From positions 186,001 to 250,000 of the forward strand of contig CAZBSI010000003.1 in the NCBI GenBank assembly GCA_964494345.1: a stretch of DNA of 64,000 nt, given 5' to 3'. Positions within the stretch are counted from its first letter, which is position 1; each line of letters opens with the position of its first letter. The notes below the pieces were generated by a model. The model did no database searches and was not told the DNA's origin. It saw nothing but the letters and a program-made list of their open reading frames with translations. The position numbers were made by a program, and so were the translations under genes. The DNA comes from DTKD01 sp964494345 (lineage in GTDB: Bacteria; Armatimonadota; UBA5829). This document shows positions 18,504 to 27,506 of this stretch, piece by piece.

Positions 18504-21500
18504 ATGAAAAGGATTGCTATGATTTGCTTGTTGGCGCTGTGTGCGTCAACTGTGTGTGCAGGAGGTTTCTGGGCAAACTGTGTCCGAACCTCTACCGCAG
18601 GAGGTTGGGCGGAATATTCTGCACCTGAAGGATGCAGTACTATCTGGGTTGGCTGGGGTAGCAACGGAGCTGACCGCTGCAGGTGGTATAACGCCAGCGA
18701 AATACCGCATCGTGACCAGTATTTAACCTACCGGCACGGATTCAATCTACGGGCCAATGGCGACACCAACGCTTTGCACTGGTCTTATGCCGAAGGCTCT
18801 TATAGCGGTAATCAGACATTTAACCAGAAAGGCGCCGGCGGTTGGACCGAACCCACTATCAATGCGAGAGCCTCATACAACTGGGACGATTGGATGGAAG
18901 TCGGATCGGACTGGGGCGGCGGAATGGACACAGTATGCAACGTCGCCCGATTATATCCAGAGTTAGATGCCATCTACAAGGCCAAATCTGTAGAGCCTAA
19001 CATGTATATGGGTAACGTCTACAAGTGGATATACGACATGGAGAACCCGTGGTATGCCTGGTGGACGTGGAATACCGCAGCCGATCAGTTCTACCACATC
19101 GGAGGAGTTGTATCGGGTCCAGGCTGGTATTCTTCTGGGGCGGTCGTCAGCGCGCCCGGCACTGCTCCTGAGGGGGTTATGTACTGCCATTTCAATATGC
19201 GCCCTACGCAGACGGGCACATCTAACGAAGACTTCCAGATGATCCGCAATGGCACCTCGTGGTTTGGCGACAAACCCGCCAGCAACAGCGATATGCGCAC
19301 CGCAGTTACCGTAACCCGAAAGAACCCGTCGGCAACTGCCGGCTGGGATAGTGGCGCCAAGAAAAAGGGCGAGACTGTACGGTTCAGCGTCTACGGCGCG
19401 GATAGCTGGGGCGCTGGAGACAACTATAGCTGGGATTTCGACCATAACACCACACAGGGTTGGTATGCTGGAAACAACACTACTATTACAAAAGAGTCCG
19501 GCCAAATTAAGATCGGAATAACCGGCGCCGACCCGTTTGTCTACAGTTTCGGCGGCTTGGCTATTAATACTAACCAGTGCAAATATGTCTCAATCAGAAT
19601 GAATGCCAACGGAGGCTCCACCGCGCAGTTCTTCTGGAAGGGCACAGCCGGCGATTGGTCATCGGCCCGCCAGGTCGATTTCGACATATATTCCGATAGT
19701 AAATGGCACATTTACACCATTCCGCTGCCTGCATCGTGGACCGGAACGGTCACTCAGTTCCGTTTCGACCCGGTTCAGACCGGTGCAGCAAACGGCCAAA
19801 CGGTCTATGTAGACTGGATCCGCATCCACAACGTCAACGCCGGAATGTCGGCGAAAGCGTGGCTGGGCAAAGCGAACAACTCGTGGACTATATGGAGCGA
19901 GCAAGCAGCCACCTGGGATGGGACTAACGTCTGCTGGTATAAAGACTATATAATCCCGGACGGCTATCCGCAGACGTACTATCACGTGATGCACGTTTAT
20001 AACAACGCCAATCAGACTGAGGGTGAGGACCCGGATCGTCGCTATGCTCAGTATCAGCGTGCGTATAAGGTGCTGAACACTGCGCCGAGTGCGACGAACA
20101 ACTCGTATCCTTCAAACGGCTGGTGCACTACCAAGACACCTGCTCTGGGCTGGAACTACACTGATACCGACTCTAACGCTCAGAGCCGATATCAGGTGCA
20201 GGTTTCTACTGCGGCGAACTTCAGCAATATCGTTGCTGACACCGACCTTGTTGCTTCGAACGCAAACTCCTGCACCGCACCGTCTCTGCCGGAAGGGCAG
20301 TTGTATTATCGAACCAGGGTCATGGACGGCGCGTATGCCAATGTGAACGCCACTTATCAGGGCGGTTGTTTACTGAACCAGAACGGGGCGCTTTCTGGTG
20401 ACCCGAACAGCAAGTCCGTGGATTTTAACGGCACAAACGGTTATGTCAATCTGCCGTCCGGCTTTGACAGCTTCGGCAGCGGGTTCACTTGTGAGTTCTG
20501 GGCATATCCGACTGCTGCAAATAGTTGGGCAAGGTTCCTGGATATGGGAAACGGCGCACCGATGGATAATATCATCATCGCACGCCGTTCGACCAGTGAC
20601 GACCTGATATTCTCCGTTCGGCGAGGGGACGCTGTTGAGATGTCCGTTAAGGCTGAGAATGTCATCAGCCTGAACACCTGGCAGCACTTCGTGTTGACTT
20701 TGGATACGAGCGGCTACGGACGAATCTACAAAAACGGCTCTTTGGTTGCACAGGGGCCGATGCAAATGCCGGAAGTGGTTAATCTTACCAAATGTTACAT
20801 CGGCAAAAGCAACTGGGACGCGGACGCCTATTACAAAGGCCGGCTGGGCGAGTTTGCCATCTACGACAGATGCCTGCCTGCTGCTGAGGTTTCAAGCCAC
20901 TACTCCAAGGCTTCGCAGTCCGACTCTGCGTACAGGGATGCCGTCTGTGCCAACAGCCCGTGGGTATACTATCGCTTCGACGAGGTCTCCGGCACTACAG
21001 CCTCTGCCTATACGGGTATGCTCTCTAACTGGTCTGCCGGAACCAACTTCAGGGTGGACAGCATAGCTCCGACTCAGCCGAGCATCACAGGCATTGATTT
21101 AAGCAGTTGCACAACTGCTTCGGTGTCGTTCGGAGGCTCCGTTGATGATAATGCCGTCACTTATGAAGTGAAGCTGGATAACGGCGCTTTTGAAGCTAAG
21201 ACCAGCCCGGCGGTGTTTTCTTCGTTGGCTAATGGGCCTCACATGGTTTATGTGAGGGCGATCGACGAGGCTGGAAATATCAGCGAGGTCGCCAGCCAGC
21301 CATTCGACAACTCCGCACCTGCCGCCCCGACTAACGCTTCGGCTAATGCCCGGTGTGGCTCGGGTATTGTTGAGTTCTCCGTGACTTCTGATTCGGGCTG
21401 CACGGTTAAATGGTATGACGCGGCGACCGGTGGCAATGTGGTTAGCACAGCTAATCCGTATTCGGAGAGCCTTACCGCGACTACGACCTACTACGCTGCG

Positions 21501-24500
21501 AGCGTAAGCCCTTCGGGTTGCGAGAGTGCGACTAGACTGGCTGTAACCGGCACGATCAGTGATCTGCCTGCCGCACCGACTAATGCTTCCAACAACTCTC
21601 GATGCGGTGCGGGTGACGTTGAATTCTCCGTGACCCCTGCTGAGGGCTTTGATGTGAAGTGGTATGATGCTCCTACCGGCGGCAACGTCGTGAGCACTGC
21701 CAATCCGTTCACTGAAACGCTCAGCGCCACGACCACTTATTATGCCGCGAGCGTCAGTGACGAATGCGAAAGCGCGACTCGGACTGCGGTTACAGGAACT
21801 GTCTTTGTGATTCCTGCCGCACCGACCAACGCTTCGGCTAACGTTCGCTGCGGATCCGGAGAAATAGAGTTCTCCGTGGCAGTAGAGAGCGGTTGCTCTG
21901 TGAAGTGGTATGACGCAGAGGTCGGCGGCAATGCGATAAGCACTGCCAACCCATACTCTGAAGAGATCGATGCCACAACAACCTACTACGCATCGACGGT
22001 GAGCGCGGATGGCTGCGAGAGTGAGGAAAGGCTGGCTGTTACGGGAACTGTTAATGAGATCCCGGCCGCCCCGACCAACGCATCCGCTAACGCCATCTGC
22101 GGATTGGGAATCGTTGGCTTCTCCGTTACGCCTGCCGCAGGCTGTAGCGTGATATGGTATGATGCAGCTATCGGTGGAAATGTGGTTAGCACCGCTAATC
22201 CGTATAACCCGACCCTGAGCATCACGACTACTTACTATGCTGCAAGCGTCAGCGATAAAGGTTGCGAGAGCACCGCGAGATTGGCTGTAACGGGCACTGT
22301 CAATGCTATCCCGGCGGCTCCGACGAACGCTTCAGCTAATGCCCGGTGCGGGTCTGGTGATGTTGACTTCTCAGTAACCCCTGCCGCAAACTGCACAGTT
22401 AAATGGTATGATGCGGCTACTGGCGGAACTGTTGTCAGCACAGCCAATCCATACACCGAAGACCTGTCAGCCGCCAAGACCTACTACGCCGCCAGCGTAA
22501 GCGCTGCCGGTTGTGAAAGTGCGACGAGGCTGGCTGTTACAGGCACAGTCAACGAGATTCCGGCCACTCCGACGAACGCCTCGAGTAACTCTCGCTGCGG
22601 CGCCGGACAGGTGGCGTTCTCAGTAGATGCCGCTTCCGGATGCACTGTGAAATGGTATTCGGCTGCGACTGGCGGAACATTGCTCAGCACGGCCAATCCA
22701 TACACGGTATCTCTAAGCAACACAACCACCTATTACGCGACAAGCGTGAGCGCTGCCGGCTGCGAGAGCGCGACGAGGACTGCCGTTACCGGCACGGTAA
22801 ATGCCATTCCCGCTGCCCCGGCAGACGCTTCTTCGAATGATCGCTGTGGCTCTGGAGCAATCGACTTCGAGGTCAGCGTAGACAATGGCTGCTCTGTCCG
22901 CTGGTATGATGCAGCTTCGGGCGGCAATGTGATTAGCACTGCCAACCCGTATACTGCTGAATTGACAGAGACGACAACTCTCTACGCCGCCGCCGTAAGC
23001 GCTGCCGGTTGTGAGAGTACGACCAGATTGGCGGTAACAAGCACTGTCAATCCTCTGCCCGCAGCTCCGAGCGATGCGTCTAACAACGCTCGCTGTGGCA
23101 CCGGTGCGGTTGCGTTTGAGGTTACTGCGGACACTGGTTGCACAGTGAGATGGTATGCTGCTGCCACCGGCGGTGTTCCTGTAAGCATTGCCAACCCGTA
23201 TTCGGCGAACCTGTCTGAGACCACTACTCTCTACGCCGCCAGCGTAAGCCCCGCCGGTTGTGAGAGCGCGACAAGGACGGCTGTAACCGGCGCTATTAAT
23301 ATCGTGCCGGGCGCACCGACTAATGCTTCAAGCAACGAGCGATATGGGGAGGGCAATGTAGACTTCTCCGTGACCGCCGCCGGTAATTGCACAATCGCGT
23401 GGTATGACGCACAGACCGGTGGAAACCTGGTCAGCACGGCTAATCCTTACACGGCTGAATTGACCGAGACCACTACTCTGTATGCCGCTAACGTGAGCGC
23501 AGAGGGTTGTGAGAGCGCAAGGACCGCGGTTACGGGCACAGTCAATGAGATGCCTGATCCGCCTACCATCTCTATCGGTTCTCCGTCGGCTTCGCTGACC
23601 AAGAGTGGCCCGATTACATTCGAGATCACCTACGGCGACGCGACCGATGTTACCCTCTCTGAGGATGACATCACGCTGAACACCACCGGAACCGCGACTG
23701 GAGCCATCCAGGTCAGCGGCGACGGTCTGACAACTCGAACGGTCACCATTTCCGATATCACCGGGGATGGAACCATCGGAATATCGATTGCCGAGGGAAC
23801 TGCTGTTGGACTGGCTGATCTTGAAGCCCCGCCTGCAGGCCCAAGCGATACGTTCATGGTCGACAACACCGCACCGACCACGGAAGCCGCCCCTGTCGGC
23901 GGAGTCTACAGCGCAGCGCAGAACGTGACGTTGACTGCCGACGATGCCTCGGCGATCTACTATACGGTCGACGGTTCTTTACCGACTACCGAATCGACTC
24001 TCTATACCGGCGCTGTTTCGATAAGCGCTGACGCGACACTTAAGTTCTTCGCGGTCGACGAGGCTGGTAATGCTGAATCGATCAAGCAGGAGATCTATGC
24101 TATTCTCGACGACGAGGGTTCTATCCTTGCTGCGAGGCAGGCAGAAGTGGGCGCGCCGATTAAGCTCGGCAACAAGACGCTCTACTTCAAGGGTGATGGC
24201 TTCGGTTACATCGAGGAAGCCAACCGCATCCAGGGTATTCGAATCGAGGGTGCGATAGCTGCTGGTGAGGATTCCATCGTCAGCTTGACAGGTACACGAG
24301 GCGTCACGTCCGAAGGCGAGCCGTGCATAACGGTAAGCCAGTTGACGGCGGCAGGCGAAGGTACGGTTGCTCCCTGGGGAACCAATGGCAAGTCGTTCCA
24401 GTTTGACCTGCTTGATGGCCTGTGTGTTAAGACCTGGGGTCAGGTGAAGTGGGGTTCGATTGATGGCAATTCTTACGTTGTCACGACCGGCTCTGCTGAT

Positions 24501-24611
24501 ACTGAGATCAAAGTCATAACTAAATCCGCTCCGACCGTGAGCGAAGGCGACTTCGTGATCGTGACAGGCGCAGTCGGATTCGGCAACATTCGGGTGATCT
24601 ACGCTAAGTAA
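18504..24611 (+). CDS. Giant secreted Ig-like repeat protein 2 with LamG domain
   Basis: A 2035-residue secreted paralogue of the preceding protein. The ATG at 18504 follows GGAGGTG (18492-18498); upstream in-frame codons lack a ribosome site. A signal peptide of about 19 residues precedes a mature GFWAN start, similar to the YWAN of protein 1. The N-terminal part has a beta-rich, aromatic-rich region, then a concanavalin-like LamG domain at about 630-800. Nine Ig-like units of about 83 residues follow (about 938-1684). A bacterial Ig-like domain (about 1687-1790) and a chitobiase/beta-hexosaminidase C-terminal-like domain (about 1792-1867, YYTVDGSLPT motif) replace units 10-12 of protein 1. 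The last 165 residues are nearly identical to protein 1. Carbohydrate binding or surface adhesion is inferred from the LamG and Ig domains; no catalytic domain was recognised. Confidence 0.86.
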   Translation: MKRIAMICLLALCASTVCAGGFWANCVRTSTAGGWAEYSAPEGCSTIWVGWGSNGADRCRWYNASEIPHRDQYLTYRHGFNLRANGDTNALHWSYAEGSYSGNQTFNQKGAGGWTEPTINARASYNWDDWMEVGSDWGGGMDTVCNVARLYPELDAIYKAKSVEPNMYMGNVYKWIYDMENPWYAWWTWNTAADQFYHIGGVVSGPGWYSSGAVVSAPGTAPEGVMYCHFNMRPTQTGTSNEDFQMIRNGTSWFGDKPASNSDMRTAVTVTRKNPSATAGWDSGAKKKGETVRFSVYGADSWGAGDNYSWDFDHNTTQGWYAGNNTTITKESGQIKIGITGADPFVYSFGGLAINTNQCKYVSIRMNANGGSTAQFFWKGTAGDWSSARQVDFDIYSDSKWHIYTIPLPASWTGTVTQFRFDPVQTGAANGQTVYVDWIRIHNVNAGMSAKAWLGKANNSWTIWSEQAATWDGTNVCWYKDYIIPDGYPQTYYHVMHVYNNANQTEGEDPDRRYAQYQRAYKVLNTAPSATNNSYPSNGWCTTKTPALGWNYTDTDSNAQSRYQVQVSTAANFSNIVADTDLVASNANSCTAPSLPEGQLYYRTRVMDGAYANVNATYQGGCLLNQNGALSGDPNSKSVDFNGTNGYVNLPSGFDSFGSGFTCEFWAYPTAANSWARFLDMGNGAPMDNIIIARRSTSDDLIFSVRRGDAVEMSVKAENVISLNTWQHFVLTLDTSGYGRIYKNGSLVAQGPMQMPEVVNLTKCYIGKSNWDADAYYKGRLGEFAIYDRCLPAAEVSSHYSKASQSDSAYRDAVCANSPWVYYRFDEVSGTTASAYTGMLSNWSAGTNFRVDSIAPTQPSITGIDLSSCTTASVSFGGSVDDNAVTYEVKLDNGAFEAKTSPAVFSSLANGPHMVYVRAIDEAGNISEVASQPFDNSAPAAPTNASANARCGSGIVEFSVTSDSGCTVKWYDAATGGNVVSTANPYSESLTATTTYYAASVSPSGCESATRLAVTGTISDLPAAPTNASNNSRCGAGDVEFSVTPAEGFDVKWYDAPTGGNVVSTANPFTETLSATTTYYAASVSDECESATRTAVTGTVFVIPAAPTNASANVRCGSGEIEFSVAVESGCSVKWYDAEVGGNAISTANPYSEEIDATTTYYASTVSADGCESEERLAVTGTVNEIPAAPTNASANAICGLGIVGFSVTPAAGCSVIWYDAAIGGNVVSTANPYNPTLSITTTYYAASVSDKGCESTARLAVTGTVNAIPAAPTNASANARCGSGDVDFSVTPAANCTVKWYDAATGGTVVSTANPYTEDLSAAKTYYAASVSAAGCESATRLAVTGTVNEIPATPTNASSNSRCGAGQVAFSVDAASGCTVKWYSAATGGTLLSTANPYTVSLSNTTTYYATSVSAAGCESATRTAVTGTVNAIPAAPADASSNDRCGSGAIDFEVSVDNGCSVRWYDAASGGNVISTANPYTAELTETTTLYAAAVSAAGCESTTRLAVTSTVNPLPAAPSDASNNARCGTGAVAFEVTADTGCTVRWYAAATGGVPVSIANPYSANLSETTTLYAASVSPAGCESATRTAVTGAINIVPGAPTNASSNERYGEGNVDFSVTAAGNCTIAWYDAQTGGNLVSTANPYTAELTETTTLYAANVSAEGCESARTAVTGTVNEMPDPPTISIGSPSASLTKSGPITFEITYGDATDVTLSEDDITLNTTGTATGAIQVSGDGLTTRTVTISDITGDGTIGISIAEGTAVGLADLEAPPAGPSDTFMVDNTAPTTEAAPVGGVYSAAQNVTLTADDASAIYYTVDGSLPTTESTLYTGAVSISADATLKFFAVDEAGNAESIKQEIYAILDDEGSILAARQAEVGAPIKLGNKTLYFKGDGFGYIEEANRIQGIRIEGAIAAGEDSIVSLTGTRGVTSEGEPCITVSQLTAAGEGTVAPWGTNGKSFQFDLLDGLCVKTWGQVKWGSIDGNSYVVTTGSADTEIKVITKSAPTVSEGDFVIVTGAVGFGNIRVIYAK
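21319..23559 (+). repeat. 9-unit in-gene repeat array (about 249 bp per unit)
   Basis: Nine tandem Ig-like units. Unit identities follow those of giant gene 1 in the same order: unit 2 lacks the middle cysteine in both, unit 7 has the NDRCG variant and unit 8 the SDASNNARCG variant. Unit 9 has lost its first cysteine (ERYG). The array is therefore an inherited copy rather than an independent expansion. Confidence 0.9.
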
Positions 24612-24633
24612 CGCCCGAAGCCGACGACAAACC

Positions 24634-24671
24634 AACCGGCCCGTTCTAAATTGAACGGGCCGGTTTTTTTA
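24634..24671 (+). terminator. Rho-independent terminator after giant gene 2
   Basis: A perfect 11-bp stem (ACCGGCCCGTT, 24635-24645, with AACGGGCCGGT, 24654-24664) is followed by seven Ts. The outer arm matches the terminator of giant gene 1, while the inner arm has changed with pairing kept. Confidence 0.93.
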
Positions 24672-24818
24672 TTAGGCTAATGCCTGAGATTTGTCGTAAG
24701 ATTCATTGAGTTGCAACAGCTCACGAATGATGAGCGCTCCTGCCAGTAGTGTCCGATCTCCTTCTCGGACAAGGCTGTAACAGAGGTCAGCTACTAAACT
24801 CGGATACATCAAGTATCG

Positions 24819-24854
24819 GAAAAAGCAGATTTCTCACTTCGTTCGAAATGACAT
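24819..24854 (+). repeat. R1 interspersed hairpin repeat, copy b
   Basis: R1 element with arms ATTTC/GAAAT. The core inner pair is changed from GC/GC to AC/GT on the opposite strand, which keeps pairing around a GAA loop. It lies in the gap between the giant-gene terminator and exonuclease III; nothing else is recognised in that gap. Confidence 0.75.
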
Positions 24855-24894
24855 AGCTTGTGTGACCGCAACGAAAGCCAGCCGCAACAATCAC

Positions 24895-25704
24895 TCACAA
24901 AGAGTGAGCTGTTACATCGAGTTGAAAATCCGCGACGACGAATGTGTGGTCGGAGGGTTTCTCCATTGATCTTGGTTCGAGGTCGATCCAGGAGTCCGAA
25001 GACTTATCTGCAAGAGGCGCCGTGGCCCAAATGTGGTCGATTCTCCAGCCCAATTTACGCTTGAGCGCGTTGGGGATGCGGTAGTCGTAGAAGGAGTATT
25101 GCTTGGGCTCGCCGGGATGGTGCTTGCGAAAGACATCGACGAAACCCCATTGCTTCACCTGCGCTAAGGCTTCATGCTCTCTCGGGTGGAAGCATACACT
25201 GCCTAACAATCGCTCCGGATCATATACATCTATGGACTCCGGCGCGACGTTGAAATCCCCCACCCATACCACCGGAGTTGACGGAGTAAAATTGCGATCA
25301 AAATAGTCCTTAAGCGCGGATATCCAGTTGAGTTTGTATTCAAATCGTGGAGATTCGACCGCTGTTCCCTGTGGTATGTAGGTGTTTACGACCTCGACAC
25401 CGCGAACCTTAGCCCGGATGATACGAGCCTCATTGTCGAGACCCTCGACTCCAAGCCCGGTGGTAACGTTCTCAGGCTCTGTGTGACAGAGGATAGCTAC
25501 CCCATTAAAGGATTTCTGGCCCAGAAAAACGGCGTGATAGCCGATTTCCTCGAATGCGGCGACCGGAAACGCGTCGTCCATTACACGAGTTTCCTGAATG
25601 CAAAGCGCGTCAGGCTCGTGCTTGCGCAGCCAGCCAGTGGTAATCTCGAGCCGGCTGCGCAGCGAATTAGCGTTGAACGTAGCAATCCTGAATCTGTTTT
25701 CCAT
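24895..25704 (-). CDS. xthA: Exodeoxyribonuclease III
   Basis: A 269-residue member of the exonuclease III / AP endonuclease family (exonuclease-endonuclease-phosphatase fold), acting in base excision repair. Visible catalytic residues are N12, E38 in IQETR, D150 and N152 in GDFNVAP, the RIDHIWAT motif and the C-terminal SDH histidine. Length is normal for the family. It ends against the R1-containing gap and lies 27 bp downstream of the flavodiiron gene on the same strand, so it may be the last gene of the peptidase-rubrerythrin-flavodiiron operon, which would fit an oxidative-damage theme. Confidence 0.95.
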   Translation of the reverse strand: MENRFRIATFNANSLRSRLEITTGWLRKHEPDALCIQETRVMDDAFPVAAFEEIGYHAVFLGQKSFNGVAILCHTEPENVTTGLGVEGLDNEARIIRAKVRGVEVVNTYIPQGTAVESPRFEYKLNWISALKDYFDRNFTPSTPVVWVGDFNVAPESIDVYDPERLLGSVCFHPREHEALAQVKQWGFVDVFRKHHPGEPKQYSFYDYRIPNALKRKLGWRIDHIWATAPLADKSSDSWIDLEPRSMEKPSDHTFVVADFQLDVTAHSL

Positions 25705-25731
25705 TACAGATCTGCCTTGTCCGTTTTAATG

Positions 25732-26925
25732 TTAAGCCTGCGCTTTGATCATCGATCCGACCTTGCGACCAAGCTGAACACAGTCAGCGAGGTTTTCATC
25801 TGTCGGAACGTAGTTTACTCGCAGGCACTCTCCAGCGGACTCATATTTCATTTCCGCAAGAAACGTATCCAGGAGGCGGGGAGCTTCCCCACCCCACCCG
25901 TAAGAACCAAATGCCGCGCCGATCTTTCCGAGCGGGCGTAGGCCTTTCATATAGGTGATCATATCCGCCATTCGGGGCAGCATTCCATTATTGAGCGTCG
26001 CCGAACCGAGCACGACCGCCTTGCAATCGAGTAGTTCGGTCATCACATCGCTGCGATGATACTCAGAAAGCGGCATAAGCATAACTTCAGCGCCGGATTC
26101 TCTAATTCCATCGACGATAGCGTTCGCCATCATCTCAGTCGAATGCCACATAGTGTCGTAGACTACCACGGCTTTATCAATGGTAATCTGCTTGCTCCAT
26201 TGATCCCACAAATCGAAGATGACCTGTGGTTTGGTGCGCCAAATCGGGCCGTGATCCGGAGCGATCATATCGATTTTTAGCTCCATCTGCCTGACATTGT
26301 GCAGCGCCCTTTGTATCAAGGTGGAGTATAGCAGCAGGATGTTTGCGTAGTATTTCTTCGCCTGCCGCATCAGCTCGTCCTGATCGACCTCGTCGTCGAA
26401 TCTCTCGTCGGTCGCCCAGTGCAAGCCGAAGCCGTCCTGCGATATCAGAAGAGCATCCTCTTCGATATAAGAGAACATACTGTCCGGCCAATGGATCATC
26501 TTCGTCTCAATGAACTTGATGTTCTTTTTGCCGGTGTTTATGCTCTGCCCGGTGGCGACGACCTCGTAAGGCCAGTCTGCGTTGTGGAAATGAGCCAGCA
26601 GGGCCTTTTTTCCGTTGGCCGAGCAGATGATCTTCTCCGGCTTCACCGCATCGATGATCTCCGGCAGTGAACCGCTGTGATCCAGTTCGACGTGATTGAC
26701 CACAATGTAGTCGATTTTTGAGGGCTCTATAATCTCGCTGATGCGCGCGAGCATCTCCGACGCGAATCCTTTGGCCACTGTATCGAACAACACGATTTTG
26801 TCATCGACAAGAAGATACGCGTTGTATGTCGTGCCAAAGGGCGTCGAATAACCGTGGAAGTCGCGAACCGATTTGTCGATCGCGCCGACCCAATATATGC
26901 CCTTCTTCAGTTCAGTTGGCTGCAT
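25732..26925 (-). CDS. Flavodiiron protein (A-type flavoprotein, FprA-like)
   Basis: A 397-residue cytoplasmic flavodiiron protein that reduces O2 to water or NO to N2O. The N-terminal metallo-beta-lactamase-like half carries the diiron motif H-x-E-x-D-H (H78, E80, D82, H83). The C-terminal flavodoxin-like half (about residues 250-395) starts with VVYDTMWHSTEMMA, the FMN phosphate loop. There is no fused rubredoxin; the neighbouring rubrerythrin supplies a rubredoxin-like domain. The start lies 2 bp after the rubrerythrin stop, indicating translational coupling. It is probably an oxygen- or NO-scavenging unit of an anaerobe or microaerophile. Confidence 0.94.
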   Translation of the reverse strand: MQPTELKKGIYWVGAIDKSVRDFHGYSTPFGTTYNAYLLVDDKIVLFDTVAKGFASEMLARISEIIEPSKIDYIVVNHVELDHSGSLPEIIDAVKPEKIICSANGKKALLAHFHNADWPYEVVATGQSINTGKKNIKFIETKMIHWPDSMFSYIEEDALLISQDGFGLHWATDERFDDEVDQDELMRQAKKYYANILLLYSTLIQRALHNVRQMELKIDMIAPDHGPIWRTKPQVIFDLWDQWSKQITIDKAVVVYDTMWHSTEMMANAIVDGIRESGAEVMLMPLSEYHRSDVMTELLDCKAVVLGSATLNNGMLPRMADMITYMKGLRPLGKIGAAFGSYGWGGEAPRLLDTFLAEMKYESAGECLRVNYVPTDENLADCVQLGRKVGSMIKAQA

Positions 26926-26927
26926 TT

Positions 26928-27503
26928 TTACCAGTTCTCGCCGAGCAGTTCAAAGTGGGCCTGCGGATGCGCGCACGCCGGGCAGGCTTTGAGGGCTGCT
27001 TTACCCGTGTGAATATAGCCGCAGTTTCTGCATCTCCAGGTGACCTCAGTGTCGCGCTCGAAGACCTTGCCCGCCTCGATATTGCTGGCAAATGCGAGGA
27101 ATCTCGACTCGTGCTGCTTCTCGGCAACAGCGATCGACTCGAATACCGCAGCGATTCCGGAGAGTCCCTCTTCGCGTGCGATTGCCGCGAAACCGGGGTA
27201 CATTGAGGTATGCTCGTAGTTCTCGCCACCTGCAGCGGCTTTCAGGTTCTCGACTGTGGAGCCGATAACACCCGCCGGGTATTTGTCGGTGATCTCGACT
27301 TCCCCGCCTTCGAGGAGCTTAAAGAGCCGCTTTGCGTGCTCTTTTTCCTGATTTGCGGTCTCTTCGAATGCGTCAGCTATCTGTACATAGCCGTCTTTTT
27401 TGGCCTGACTCGCGAAGAAAGTGTAGCGATTTCGGGCCTGCGATTCGCCTGCAAAGGCGGCCAGGATGTTTTTTTCCGTGCGTGTTCCTTTGATACTAGC
27501 CAT
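26928..27503 (-). CDS. rbr: Rubrerythrin
   Basis: A 191-residue non-haem iron peroxidase that reduces H2O2 to water. The N-terminal ferritin-like four-helix domain carries the diiron ligands in AGESQARNRY and EKEH-type motifs. The C-terminal rubredoxin-like domain has two Cys-x2-Cys pairs (CRNCG near 158 and CPAC near 174). A GGAGG ribosome site precedes the ATG, which lies 3 bp after the stop of the C39-like peptidase gene. It is the middle gene of a tight three-gene operon with the flavodiiron protein. Confidence 0.96.
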   Translation of the reverse strand: MASIKGTRTEKNILAAFAGESQARNRYTFFASQAKKDGYVQIADAFEETANQEKEHAKRLFKLLEGGEVEITDKYPAGVIGSTVENLKAAAGGENYEHTSMYPGFAAIAREEGLSGIAAVFESIAVAEKQHESRFLAFASNIEAGKVFERDTEVTWRCRNCGYIHTGKAALKACPACAHPQAHFELLGENW

Positions 27504-27506
27504 AGT

